From Pelobacter sp. (GTDB lineage Bacteria; Desulfobacterota; Desulfuromonadia; Geobacterales; Pseudopelobacteraceae), in assembly GCA_030824515.1 (NCBI GenBank), contig JAVBXN010000017.1:62001-126000 (forward strand): a DNA stretch of 64,000 nucleotides. Direction: 5' to 3'. A program made the position numbers and the translations under genes. The notes under the pieces are model-generated. The model was not told the origin of the DNA and searched no databases. It saw only the letters and a program-made list of their open reading frames with translations. This document shows, in pieces, positions 8,410 through 17,163 of this stretch (position 1 is the first letter of the stretch; every line of letters begins with the position of its first letter).

Positions 8410-8844
8410 GTGAAAAAAACAGCATTAGTTCTTCTCGTTATCGCCGCTCTCGCCCTCGCCGGGTGCAAAGACAAGCCAAAGACTGAAGCTCCGGCCGAGG
8501 CTCCACAGCAGGGACAGATGCCACCAAATCATCCGGGTGGACAGATGCCTGCCGGGCAGCCAGGTGGCGATCCTCACGCTGGTATGAAAGCTCAGGAAAT
8601 TCCTGCCGGTGCCGGTAAAAAAGCCAAGGTTACCCAGACCATGAACTCAGGTGGTTATACTTATGTTGAAGCTGCCGATGAAAAAGGTCAGAAGCTGTGG
8701 CTGGCTCTTCCGGAAATCAAGGTGGCTGTAGGCGACAGCATCGAGTATCCCGAGACTCCGCCTCTGTCAAACTTCCAGAGCAAGACCCTCAAGAGAACTT
8801 TTGAGAAGATCTCCTTTATTCCTGGTATCAGGATTGTAAAGTAG
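8410..8844 (+). CDS. NrfJ-like lipoprotein
   Basis: 144 residues starting at GTG 8410. CAGGAGG ends 7 nt upstream, and this start places a proper lipobox (LAGC) in the signal sequence; the upstream ATG at 8353 lacks such a signal. A Pro/Gly/Gln-rich linker (about 25-65) leads to a compact domain MNSGGYTYVEAADEKGQK...LWLALPE, which resembles the OB-like domain found in NrfJ-type proteins near multiheme cytochromes. It is the last gene before a strong terminator, about 100 bp after the tetraheme cytochrome. The function of this family is not established. Confidence 0.8.
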   Translation: MKKTALVLLVIAALALAGCKDKPKTEAPAEAPQQGQMPPNHPGGQMPAGQPGGDPHAGMKAQEIPAGAGKKAKVTQTMNSGGYTYVEAADEKGQKLWLALPEIKVAVGDSIEYPETPPLSNFQSKTLKRTFEKISFIPGIRIVK

Positions 8845-8870
8845 TACTTAAAAGTCCGGGCTGTATCAGG

Positions 8871-8899
8871 CGGGGCCATGAAAATGGCCCCGTTTTTTT
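8871..8899 (+). terminator. Rho-independent terminator after cytochrome operon
   Basis: A perfect 9-bp stem (cggggccat / atggccccg) with a GAAA tetraloop, followed by seven T residues. It lies 27 bp after the NrfJ-like lipoprotein stop codon. Its T tract touches the stop codon of the convergent radical SAM gene. Confidence 0.92.
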
Positions 8900-10436
8900 A
8901 TGTTGATAGTGCCAACTGCGATGGCGCATGTCGCGGAACTATCTTTAAAACTGCTCGATAACAATCCTGAGATTTATTAAGTTTTCCGGTTTCTGCATAC
9001 AATTCTCCCAGCAGGAACCAACCCCACGGGTTCTGCGGATAGCGTTCGATGATCTCTCGAAATTCTTTTTCGGCCGTCTTGTATCGTCGTCTCTGGCGAT
9101 ACCATTCTCCGGCAAGCACGTTGGTTGTGTAGCAAAACCCCAGTCGCGCTTTCTGCAGCTCGAATCGCGTCGGATCGTTCTGACGATTGCCGGAAAGTTC
9201 TGCCAGAAGTTTCTTCGATGAGCCGCCCCGGTGATCACTTGCATACAAAGCGTTCTTACCGGTATCCGCAAAGATATTCCTGCTGGAGATGCCCAATGCC
9301 GTCGCGTCCGAATGCAAGCGGGTGCCAGGGTAGTATGCCAGCGGTGAAACATAGCCGTCGTCGGGATGGATATGGCGTATCAGATCGATTGTTTGTTGAA
9401 TGTCCTCGGATGTTTCTCCGGGTATCTCGCTGATCAGGTAGATGGACAGGCTGATGCCGATTTCTCTGATCAGTTTGCAGGAACGTTCGATCTGTTCCGG
9501 ACTGATGCTCTTGCCGAGCAGTTCCAGTATTCGCGGTGAACCGGACTCAACCCCAAGTTGTATGCATTCACACCCGGCCCGTTTCATCATGATCAACAGT
9601 TCCTCGTCAATTGCGTTGACACGTGACTGGCAATTCCAGAGGATGTCGGCATGATGGGCGATCAGCAGGGAACAGAACTCCACGGCTCTTTTGCGATCCG
9701 CGGTAAACGTGTCATCCCGGATTGAAAAATAGATCAATCCATATTTCCGGCGGATATAAAGAATTTCTTCCACGATCTCGCCTGGAGAGCGGAAGCGAAC
9801 CTTCCTGCCCCAAAATGCGGGAGAGCTGCAGAAGTGGCAAGCCGATGGGCACCCACGGGCGGTGACGATGAATTCGGGTTGCAACTGAAGGTCAATGCCT
9901 ATTGATCTGTCCAGGAAACGGGCCGGCTGGGGAAGTCTGTCCAGATCTGCCAGTGGTTTGCGTGGCGCGGTGACGGTAACGGTGCCGTTGAGCCGGAACG
10001 CCAGACCGTCAATATTTCTCCAATCGGTGCCATTGGCAAGATGTTCAGCCAATTCCAGCAGGGTCTGTTCTCCCTCGCCCAGTACCATAATATCCACAGC
10101 AGCGTTATTTGCAAGTATGTCGTCGTGGCAGAAGGTCGCATGACCACCGCCCATTACTATGGTGCATGACGGGAACAGTCGTCGGCATCTTTGGGCCAGT
10201 TCCAGTGATACGTGGCGATTGTGTGTCCATTGTGAAATGCCGATCACAGCCGGATTTAAGCGTAACAGTTCCTGTTCCGTGCGTTTCACGGACCATCCGG
10301 AAAAATTGGCGAGTACGGAATCATGGCCGCTCTCGATCAGGCAGGCGTGAAGGTAACACAGGCCGGTAGGCACGAGGCTGATGTAAGGGTCGTTACGGTT
10401 TTGTTCCCCGGAGTGGTAGGCGAGAAGGATCTTCAT
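8898..10436 (-). CDS. B12-binding-type radical SAM protein with C-terminal TPR
   Basis: 512 residues. The N-terminal 130 residues form a B12-binding-like Rossmann domain (MKILLAY..., VMGGGHATF, VLGEGEQTL). The radical SAM cluster motif is CPSACHFC (Cys196, Cys200, Cys203), followed by the usual barrel with GVESGS and IPGETSEDI. The last 70 residues (WYRQRRRYKTAEKEF...WGWFLLGELY) are TPR-like repeats. It belongs to the class E/B12-dependent radical SAM group that includes methyltransferases and ring-forming enzymes. The substrate cannot be told from sequence. It is monocistronic and convergent with the cytochrome operon. Confidence 0.88.
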   Translation of the reverse strand: MKILLAYHSGEQNRNDPYISLVPTGLCYLHACLIESGHDSVLANFSGWSVKRTEQELLRLNPAVIGISQWTHNRHVSLELAQRCRRLFPSCTIVMGGGHATFCHDDILANNAAVDIMVLGEGEQTLLELAEHLANGTDWRNIDGLAFRLNGTVTVTAPRKPLADLDRLPQPARFLDRSIGIDLQLQPEFIVTARGCPSACHFCSSPAFWGRKVRFRSPGEIVEEILYIRRKYGLIYFSIRDDTFTADRKRAVEFCSLLIAHHADILWNCQSRVNAIDEELLIMMKRAGCECIQLGVESGSPRILELLGKSISPEQIERSCKLIREIGISLSIYLISEIPGETSEDIQQTIDLIRHIHPDDGYVSPLAYYPGTRLHSDATALGISSRNIFADTGKNALYASDHRGGSSKKLLAELSGNRQNDPTRFELQKARLGFCYTTNVLAGEWYRQRRRYKTAEKEFREIIERYPQNPWGWFLLGELYAETGKLNKSQDCYRAVLKIVPRHAPSQLALST

Positions 10437-10440
10437 GGCG

Positions 10441-10469
10441 AAAAAAAATCCGGGTCATGTGACCCGGAT
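10441..10469 (-). terminator. Rho-independent terminator after the NlpC/P60 gene
   Basis: A 10-bp inverted repeat (atccgggtca / tgacccggat) is followed on the minus strand by eight T residues. It sits 28 bp downstream of the LysM-NlpC/P60 gene's stop. Confidence 0.9.
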
Positions 10470-10496
10470 GTGTTAGGTGATAAATGATTGAGCTGA

Positions 10497-11540
10497 TCAA
10501 TTCTCAACGTTTAGTGTTACACCGAGAGTGTCGTTGGCAAGAATATCATTCTCATTTTCTTCATCGACACCGAGAAGAAGATCGTTGAAATTGATCGAGT
10601 CAGAGGCAGTATTCGACATGCGGCGTGCGCCCAGGTAACGGGACAGGTAATAGGGGGTGTCCATGGACGAGATTACTACACGGTGTTCTCTGGATGAAGC
10701 GTGAATCATCTTGCGGTCTCCAAGATAAATTCCCACATGTGACGGAAAACGTGCATAGGTCTGGAAAAACACCAGATCACCCTTTTTCAGGTCGCCACGT
10801 GCAACTTCGTTGCCTACATAGAATTGCTCCCTGGCAGTGCGGGGCAGCTTGACGCTCTGCTCGCGAAAAACCTGCTGCGTAAAGCTCGAACAATCAAGCG
10901 CGTTACGGCTGGTTCCACCAAAACGGTAGCGGGCGCCCAGAAAGCTGTAGGCGGATTTTTTAAGATTGCTGAGAGACTGATTTGCTTCCAGTTTCTTGGC
11001 AAGATCGACAGGGCGGTCGGAGTCTATATCCGTCAACTCGGCCAATGTATCAGACAATTCCTGCTCGTTGAGCAGATCCTTGTTGATCAGTTGCAGTCTG
11101 TTGCTGGCACTGGCTGTACGGGTTGGTGCTTCGGTCTTTGGCGTCGGAGATACCAGAGCCAGTATCTGGCCCGGTTTAACCTTGTTGCCCTTCAGGTTGT
11201 TTAGATTGCGGAGTTCAGCCAGTTTTATTCCGGTTTTCCTGGAGATCTTGGGGAGTGTGTCGCCTTTGGCGACCTTATAGGATTCCGGACGTGATGTTGA
11301 TGCCGATTTTTTGAGTTTTGCATCGGCGTGAGACGGTATGATGATGCGCATACCCTTGTCTACATGAGTGGCTGTAAGGTTGTTGACGGACTTCAGCTCG
11401 TCAACCGAGACGTGGTATTTGCGGGCTATTGAATGCAGGGATTCGCTTTTGCGAACCACGTGTGCCTTGGATGCAAGAACCAACTGCGGCAGAGCCAAAA
11501 GCATAAGGCCGGTCACAAGCGCGATACGGATATGTGCCAT
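10497..11540 (-). CDS. LysM-NlpC/P60 cell-wall endopeptidase
   Basis: 347 residues. A signal peptide (1-23) is followed by two LysM repeats (about 27-70 and 87-130) that bind peptidoglycan glycan chains, a linker, and an NlpC/P60 domain from about 193. The catalytic residues are visible: Cys217 in ALDCSSF, His268 in PSHVGIY and His280 in MIHASS. It should cut peptide stems (typically D-iGlu-DAP) during wall remodelling or separation. The acidic C-terminal tail of about 40 residues is unusual. It stands alone with its own terminator. Confidence 0.92.
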   Translation of the reverse strand: MAHIRIALVTGLMLLALPQLVLASKAHVVRKSESLHSIARKYHVSVDELKSVNNLTATHVDKGMRIIIPSHADAKLKKSASTSRPESYKVAKGDTLPKISRKTGIKLAELRNLNNLKGNKVKPGQILALVSPTPKTEAPTRTASASNRLQLINKDLLNEQELSDTLAELTDIDSDRPVDLAKKLEANQSLSNLKKSAYSFLGARYRFGGTSRNALDCSSFTQQVFREQSVKLPRTAREQFYVGNEVARGDLKKGDLVFFQTYARFPSHVGIYLGDRKMIHASSREHRVVISSMDTPYYLSRYLGARRMSNTASDSINFNDLLLGVDEENENDILANDTLGVTLNVEN

Positions 11541-11667
11541 CTGTCCTCCGGTCGTTCTAGGAATTTAAAAATGTTTCAGGCTTTATATAACAAATACCCG
11601 TTGACGTCAATCGTAAATTGTAGAATCACTCTTTAACTTGAAGCACGATGCATGCCAACTATGCGGT

Positions 11668-13080
11668 CTAGCGACGTTTTACGCGGGCGGTCAGTCTGAT
11701 GGTAACGGGTGCTTCTCTCAGAAGTGTAACCTGTTTCTGGAGAGGGCGGATGTTCTTCTGATATTCATTTCCTTTTTTCAGGCGAGTCGCATCGATGTCA
11801 TCGGTCAGAACTGACTCGATTGCGGTAACCTGGCTGGCTGGTCCTTCAATATCGACACTGTTAGGCTCGCAGACGACCTGCATCGAAGAGAGGTTGGCCG
11901 GGAGTTTTCCCTTTAGTGATGCTTTTACAGGTACGCTCTTGCGCAGTTTCCTTTCCGTGGTAATGCGTATGCTTGACGGAGATATGCCGGTAATGCTCAG
12001 TCCTGACGGCAGGCTGAAGTCCGAACTCTGAACCCGTATGCTTGTTTGGCCTTCTTTGGTTTTGGTCGCATCCAGTTCCGCCGTAAGATCAAGTTTGGAT
12101 GGTGGTGTGCTCAGGCTGGATAGTGATTTTAGCTGTACGTTTACCTCTTCGGGTGTGGTTTTCAACAGTATCAGGCCTTCCGGAATGCCGTGCAGGATTA
12201 CCGGGGCGGTTACGGTCGTGATCTGTCCCTGACGCATTGTTATCAGTGCCCAAAAAACACACACTCCCAGCAAAAGTGCCATCTTTGGGAGCAGATTGGA
12301 AAAAATCTTTTCACGGACTGATATGGGAGCAGGCTTGTCGCTGTGGAACATCTCGTCCAGGGCTGTGATCAGTTCGGCGGTGGATTTCATAAGCTGCAGC
12401 TTTCCACCCGTGACCAGCGAGACCTCTCCGCGCTCTTCGGATACGACTACTATTACTGCATCACTACGTTCCGATAGACCGAGTGCCGCGCGGTGCCTGG
12501 TTCCCAGATTTTGCGGAATGTCCGGACTGATGGAGAGCGGAAGGTGGCAGGAAGCCAGCGCGATGCGACCGTCCTTGATCAACGCGGCGCCGTCATGCAG
12601 AGGGGCTCCGTCATAAAAAATTGACTCAAGCATCTGAGGGGAAATTTCACTGTCAAGCTGCACGCCGTTTGACACAAGTTCGTTCATTGGTTCACTGCGC
12701 TGGAATACAAGCAGTGCCCCGGTTCGTCTCGCGGCCATCGAAAAAATAGTCTCTGCGATTTCTTGGAACTGCCCGTGCTGTGTATCCTGGCTGCTGTCCA
12801 GTATGTGGCGTAACAGGCTGAAACGATAGAGCGTCTGCCGGATTTCAGCCTGAAATACAACAATTATTAAAATGATGAGAACCGTGCCCAGCTCCTGGAG
12901 AACCCAGCTGGTCATGTACAAACCAAGAAAACGAGTGGCGAAATATATCAACGTAACAAATCCCAGACCGAGCAGTACCTGGATCGCGCGTGTTCCGCGG
13001 AACCATGTGTAAAGCTGGTAGAGTAGAAATGTCATTATCAGGATGTCAGCTATATCCTGTATGCGAATGGTTGGTGCCAC
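11668..13080 (-). CDS. cdaA: CdaA-type diadenylate cyclase fused to YbbR/CdaR-like repeats
   Basis: 470 residues. Three N-terminal membrane helices (about 10-78) lead to a DisA_N catalytic domain with LHDGAAL (DGA 163-165) and GTRHRAALG (RHR 195-197), the motifs needed to make c-di-AMP from two ATP. From about 270 a further membrane helix is followed by YbbR-like repeats (about 290-470), as in the regulator CdaR. In Firmicutes CdaA and CdaR are separate adjacent genes; here they are one polypeptide. c-di-AMP usually controls potassium and osmolyte balance. The gene is monocistronic and divergent from ubiE. Confidence 0.93.
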   Translation of the reverse strand: MAPTIRIQDIADILIMTFLLYQLYTWFRGTRAIQVLLGLGFVTLIYFATRFLGLYMTSWVLQELGTVLIILIIVVFQAEIRQTLYRFSLLRHILDSSQDTQHGQFQEIAETIFSMAARRTGALLVFQRSEPMNELVSNGVQLDSEISPQMLESIFYDGAPLHDGAALIKDGRIALASCHLPLSISPDIPQNLGTRHRAALGLSERSDAVIVVVSEERGEVSLVTGGKLQLMKSTAELITALDEMFHSDKPAPISVREKIFSNLLPKMALLLGVCVFWALITMRQGQITTVTAPVILHGIPEGLILLKTTPEEVNVQLKSLSSLSTPPSKLDLTAELDATKTKEGQTSIRVQSSDFSLPSGLSITGISPSSIRITTERKLRKSVPVKASLKGKLPANLSSMQVVCEPNSVDIEGPASQVTAIESVLTDDIDATRLKKGNEYQKNIRPLQKQVTLLREAPVTIRLTARVKRR

Positions 13081-13195
13081 GACGGCGTTACTCCTGTTGT
13101 GGATTTGATTTTTACTGGTTTATGTCGGTTAGATTGTGTTATAAAGAGCAGTTGCATTTATATCATTTAAATAATTCAAAAGGTAGCAGAAACGT

Positions 13196-13906
13196 ATGTT
13201 CAGACTTTCCGATAAAGGCGAGAAAATTCAGCAGATGTTTGGCGCGATCGCGCCGAAATACGACTTTCTTAACCGGCTTTTGAGCTTTGGAATAGATCGG
13301 CGCTGGCGTAAAAAAGCGGTGCGCCTGCTGAAGTACCGCGAGGGTTCCCGCATTTTGGATGTGGCAACCGGCACAGGAGATGTGGCGCTGGAAATAGCAC
13401 GCAGCACCCCCGCGTCGGTCAGGATTACCGGAGCTGACTTCTGCAGGGAAATGGTGGAGCTGGGTGAACTCAAGGTGGCGGCATCGCCTTATGCATCGAG
13501 AATAGATCTGAAAGTGGCTCCCTGTGAGGATCTGCCATTTGCAAACGACACCTTTGATTCGATCACGATCGCCTTTGGAATCAGAAACGTGGTGGACAGA
13601 AAGCTTGGTCTGGCGGAAATGTGGCGGGTGCTGCGACCTGGCGGCAGAATGATCATTCTGGAATTCTCAACGCCGAAATCCCAGCTGTTCCGCCAGATAT
13701 ACTATTTTTATTTCCGCCGGTTGCTGCCGATTGTCGGCGGACTCTTTTCTCGCTACAACGCCTACAAGTACCTGCCTGATTCGGTGCTGGAGTTTCCTTC
13801 CCACGAAGAGTTCTCCCGCATGATTTCAGAGGCCGGTTTCCGCAATATACATATTCATGAGCTGACCTTCGGCATTGCTACGATCTATGCGGGAGAAAAA
13901 GAATAG
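13196..13906 (+). CDS. ubiE: Demethylmenaquinone/ubiquinone methyltransferase UbiE (MenG)
   Basis: 236 residues. The opening FGAIAPKYDFLNRLLSFGIDRRWR and SAM motif LDVATGTGD (55-63) are diagnostic for UbiE/MenG, which C-methylates demethylmenaquinone to menaquinone. The length is normal for the family. In an anaerobic menaquinone user this is a terminal step in making the quinone for the respiratory complexes nearby. It is divergent from cdaA and convergent with plsY. Confidence 0.94.
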   Translation: MFRLSDKGEKIQQMFGAIAPKYDFLNRLLSFGIDRRWRKKAVRLLKYREGSRILDVATGTGDVALEIARSTPASVRITGADFCREMVELGELKVAASPYASRIDLKVAPCEDLPFANDTFDSITIAFGIRNVVDRKLGLAEMWRVLRPGGRMIILEFSTPKSQLFRQIYYFYFRRLLPIVGGLFSRYNAYKYLPDSVLEFPSHEEFSRMISEAGFRNIHIHELTFGIATIYAGEKE

Positions 13907-13942
13907 CAGGACAACTCTGTCAAATTGAATGCCGGATGATTT

Positions 13943-14542
13943 CTACGCCTTGAAGCGGTTTTCCGTGCCGGCGATCAAACGCCGTATATTCTCATGATGT
14001 CTCAGTATCACAATCACTGCAATAATCAGCGTAACAGTAACCAGCGCCCTGTTTCCCCCTCTCAGTGCGACTGCAACCGGCATGATTGCCGCCGCCGCGA
14101 TCGAGCCAAGTGATACATAACGCCAGGAAGACATGATCGCCGCAAACACCGCGATGGCAATTGCGACCGCCATCGGCGCAAGAGCCAGAAAGACGCCCAG
14201 TGCCGTTGCTACTCCCTTTCCCCCCTTGAATTTGAGGAACAGCGAGAAGACATGTCCGCAAAATGCGGCCAGGCCGACCCAGGCTGCAAAATCAGGCGGA
14301 AGAGAGCTGTATTTTACGGCCAGCACCGGCAGCAGTCCCTTCAGGCAATCACCTGTAAGTGTCATTGCTCCGACCTTGCGGCCGACCGTCCGATACAGGT
14401 TGGTTGCGCCGATGTTGCCGCTTCCTTCCTTGCGCACGTCAATGCCGTATGCCTTGCCAAGCAGAAGTCCTGTCGGGATCGATCCCAAAAGGTAGGCGAG
14501 CGCAACAAGCGCTGCCAACATGCCTGATTCATATCCGATCAT
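13943..14542 (-). CDS. plsY: Glycerol-3-phosphate acyltransferase PlsY
   Basis: 199 residues, integral membrane protein with about five helices. Conserved PlsY motifs are visible: GSIPTGLLLGK (20-30), GSGNIGATNLYR (40-51) and KFKGGKGVATALG. It transfers acyl groups from acyl-phosphate to glycerol-3-phosphate, the first step in phospholipid synthesis. It is the last gene of a bamD-lipoprotein-plsY operon, starting 3 bp after the upstream stop. Confidence 0.95.
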   Translation of the reverse strand: MIGYESGMLAALVALAYLLGSIPTGLLLGKAYGIDVRKEGSGNIGATNLYRTVGRKVGAMTLTGDCLKGLLPVLAVKYSSLPPDFAAWVGLAAFCGHVFSLFLKFKGGKGVATALGVFLALAPMAVAIAIAVFAAIMSSWRYVSLGSIAAAAIMPVAVALRGGNRALVTVTLIIAVIVILRHHENIRRLIAGTENRFKA

Positions 14543-14545
14543 TAT

Positions 14546-14956
14546 CTATAACCCCGCAATTATTTTCCACCCTTCCGGCCCTCTGGCTAACTTGAGGTGT
14601 TCCGAACCGTCCAGAACCAGTTCTTTCCCGCGGGTAAATATCTTCATGCGATACGTTCCAGAAACTTCGGCACGGTTTCCATTAATCGATATCGTATGTT
14701 CCACCGGTTGATAGGAGAGCTTTTCGATATTGTTGAAATTGCTGGTGATACTTTCCTTCAGACGCGGAAAATCCTTGCCCTTGTCGCTGTAGTCGGGGGA
14801 TACCGACGAAAGGTATAATGAAATGTCGCGGGAATTCAACGCTCTGGAGCGGGACTCGATAACCTGTGCTATGGCCAGGCGGTCTTTCTCCTGTACGCCG
14901 CAGCCGGAAAAGAGAGCCATGCTCAAAACCAGCATGTATGCCAAGCGACGCAACAC
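14546..14956 (-). CDS. Small NTF2-like lipoprotein
   Basis: 136 residues. The GTG start at 14956 overlaps the bamD stop by one base (TAGTG); an internal ATG at 14935 is an alternative. A lipoprotein signal ends in LFSGC. The mature region (LAIAQVIESRSRALNSRDISLYLSSVSPDY...) resembles SnoaL/DUF4440-type NTF2-like folds. No catalytic residues are evident. It is co-transcribed with bamD and plsY, so an envelope role is plausible but unproven. Confidence 0.75.
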   Translation of the reverse strand: MLRRLAYMLVLSMALFSGCGVQEKDRLAIAQVIESRSRALNSRDISLYLSSVSPDYSDKGKDFPRLKESITSNFNNIEKLSYQPVEHTISINGNRAEVSGTYRMKIFTRGKELVLDGSEHLKLARGPEGWKIIAGL

Positions 14957-15702
14957 TAAAAGAACGAATCCATTGCCTTGTTGGCTTCTGATATGAATGC
15001 GCTTCCGGGAAATTCGGTCGAGAGCTTTCCGAAAACCTCGCGCCCTTTAGATTTCTGCCCATCCTCCAGATAAGATCTGCCCAGGTAGTACAGAACTTCG
15101 TCGCGCCTTGCCAGATCGGGGTAGGCTCTGAGAGCCTCTTCGAAACGGCCTATGGCTGACTTGTAGGCACCGGTCTTCATATAGAAGCGCCCGACATATA
15201 ATTCGTACTGCAACTGCTTGTCCCTGCAATCGCGAACCTTCTCCTGGACTTCGCCGAGTTGTTCACCAGTCGGGTACAGCTTGAGATACGATTCGAATAT
15301 GGTTAGAGCGTTCTTTACCGGAGTCTGGTCCGTATCGATACCGTTGATCTGCTTGTAATAGCTCATGGCCTGGCGGAATAGTGCAAAGCCCGCTTTGTCG
15401 TGGCTGGGGTGCAGTTTGCGAAAGTCCTCATAAGCGGCTGCGGCTTCGATATAGTCCCCGTTAAGGAAGTATGCATCCGCGATTTGCAATTCAGCCTGGG
15501 TAGTCAGTTCCGGCGACTGGTAGCTTTCCTTGACCTTCTTCCACTGTGCGATGGCTTCCTCATACCTGCCCCTCTGGTAAAAACTTTCACCTTCCTTATA
15601 AAGGGTGTCGGAGGACTTGTTCTGCGATTGATTTGTGGCACATCCCTGCATCAGCGCCGATGCAAGGATCAGTGAAGTGATAAAACCGGATACTTTTCTC
15701 AT
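14956..15702 (-). CDS. bamD: Outer-membrane assembly lipoprotein BamD
   Basis: 248 residues from ATG 15702, which has GAGGAATTC just upstream and gives a lipoprotein signal (LMQGC, Cys21). The protein consists of TPR-like repeats (YKEGESFYQRGRYEEAI..., AELQIADAYFLNGDYIEAA..., LYVGRFYMKTGAYKSAI...), matching BamD/ComL. BamD is the essential lipoprotein of the beta-barrel assembly machine. It heads an operon with a small lipoprotein and plsY. Confidence 0.92.
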   Translation of the reverse strand: MRKVSGFITSLILASALMQGCATNQSQNKSSDTLYKEGESFYQRGRYEEAIAQWKKVKESYQSPELTTQAELQIADAYFLNGDYIEAAAAYEDFRKLHPSHDKAGFALFRQAMSYYKQINGIDTDQTPVKNALTIFESYLKLYPTGEQLGEVQEKVRDCRDKQLQYELYVGRFYMKTGAYKSAIGRFEEALRAYPDLARRDEVLYYLGRSYLEDGQKSKGREVFGKLSTEFPGSAFISEANKAMDSFF

Positions 15703-15739
15703 GAATTCCTCGTGTAGTTTACAGGTGTTGTCTGCACTG

Positions 15740-17068
15740 TTATGCGATGCCAGCGCCAAACTGGTCTGCCAGCAATCTGCCGATTATGTCGTGATTCAAC
15801 CATAAGACAGGCGCGGAAGGATTCCATGAGCCGTGCAGCATCAGTCTGCCTGTGGACAGGAACACAATTCGTGACAACTCGGCGCAAACCAGCTGTTTCT
15901 GATCCTTGTGCATACCCATCAGCTCAGCAGAACTGGCCAGCATCAGTTCCGCCTGCTCACGTGTGTTGGGTTGTGGCCAGGTTGCGAAGTCAAGGATCCC
16001 TTCCAGAACCGGAGACGAAAGATAGGCGTCGGCCCTTTCAAGCAGGTGTGCCATGGTTTCGCCATCTTTCAGCATGGCCTGGCAGCGGGCTTCGATCGGG
16101 GCGGCAACACTCTCGCCGGCTTCACGGCTGATCGCGGTTATCAGCGGGTAAAGGGATATTTCAACCCCCAGAAAGAGGGCGCTGGAGTTGGTCTGGATTT
16201 CCGGGCAGTTGAAGACCGTAGCAGAAATGCCATTGGATGTTGCCTGCCCGGCGATGCTCTCCAGCCGCATCTTGGCAATGCCCTGCACGTATGGGGTGTA
16301 TGACTGCCAGCGATACTCGCCGCCTACCAGGACACCGGTGCCGTGGTATCCGTATGCGGAGTAGTTTACTCTTGCGCCGGATGCCGTGGCTCGTTCGCGC
16401 AGTCCGGATGTTTCGTCGATCAGGTAGCGGAAAGTGTCGGCGGTGACTTCATTGAAGCTGGTATCGCACAGGCGGCCCAACTTGCTGTTCCAGAAAGCCT
16501 CCGATGACAGGTACTTGTCTCCGGTGCCCTTGAAAACACGATTCAGCAGCGGCATGAAGACCCTGGCGCGGGGAATGCCGCCGGCCATTGAATGGGCCAG
16601 TAAAATATTGGCTCCGGCAGGGATAAGGGTTTCCAGCTCTTTGGCTACCTGCGAGATTGCTGCGCGAAAACGGGCTGTACCTGCGGAACAGGCTTTCTCG
16701 ATGAGCCCGTCCGGGAAACTGATCGAGTCCCAATCGTCCGGACGTGATTTTTTTAGCAGTTCGGAAATCGAAGGCTGGCCATCGACGGATTCCATGTCAA
16801 AACCCGCTTCCAACGGGACATTGATGATCTTGCCGCCGAGAAGCGACTCGGATTCGGCCAGTTCGTCAGCATTCAGCGGGCGCAATGAGCCATCGCTGTC
16901 GCGGCGTCCCACGGTGGTTCCGATCACGTTCATGCCGATTCGCCTGGCCTCTTCAATCAGGCCGTTGGCGTAGCCGCGCCCGAAGAGTTCACCCACCAGC
17001 ACCAGCACATCTCCGGCTTTATATCGGCCTGTTTCAGGCAGTTGTTTCATTGGTAGATATTCTGTCAT
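15740..17068 (-). CDS. Rossmann-like conserved protein, possibly FabMG-type enoyl-ACP reductase
   Basis: 442 residues from ATG 17068, preceded by GGAGG at 5 nt; longer starts at 17083 and 17125 lack one. The N-terminus VLVLVGELFGRGYANGLIEEARRIGMNVIG (about 20-50) reads as a nucleotide-binding beta-alpha-beta with glycines, and LLAHSMAGGIPRA follows near 180. The overall pattern recalls proteins annotated as FabMG-like enoyl-ACP reductases, but I could not verify this. Other possibilities are an unrelated dehydrogenase or hydrolase. It is divergent from hypE with about 95 bp between. Confidence 0.55.
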   Translation of the reverse strand: MTEYLPMKQLPETGRYKAGDVLVLVGELFGRGYANGLIEEARRIGMNVIGTTVGRRDSDGSLRPLNADELAESESLLGGKIINVPLEAGFDMESVDGQPSISELLKKSRPDDWDSISFPDGLIEKACSAGTARFRAAISQVAKELETLIPAGANILLAHSMAGGIPRARVFMPLLNRVFKGTGDKYLSSEAFWNSKLGRLCDTSFNEVTADTFRYLIDETSGLRERATASGARVNYSAYGYHGTGVLVGGEYRWQSYTPYVQGIAKMRLESIAGQATSNGISATVFNCPEIQTNSSALFLGVEISLYPLITAISREAGESVAAPIEARCQAMLKDGETMAHLLERADAYLSSPVLEGILDFATWPQPNTREQAELMLASSAELMGMHKDQKQLVCAELSRIVFLSTGRLMLHGSWNPSAPVLWLNHDIIGRLLADQFGAGIA

Positions 17069-17163
17069 CAAATCCTCCGGCATGATAAATACAATAGTAC
17101 TGTTTAACACGAACTGCACTCTCATGTGAACAGAAAAAGCTGCCGTGACATCAAAGGAGATAC

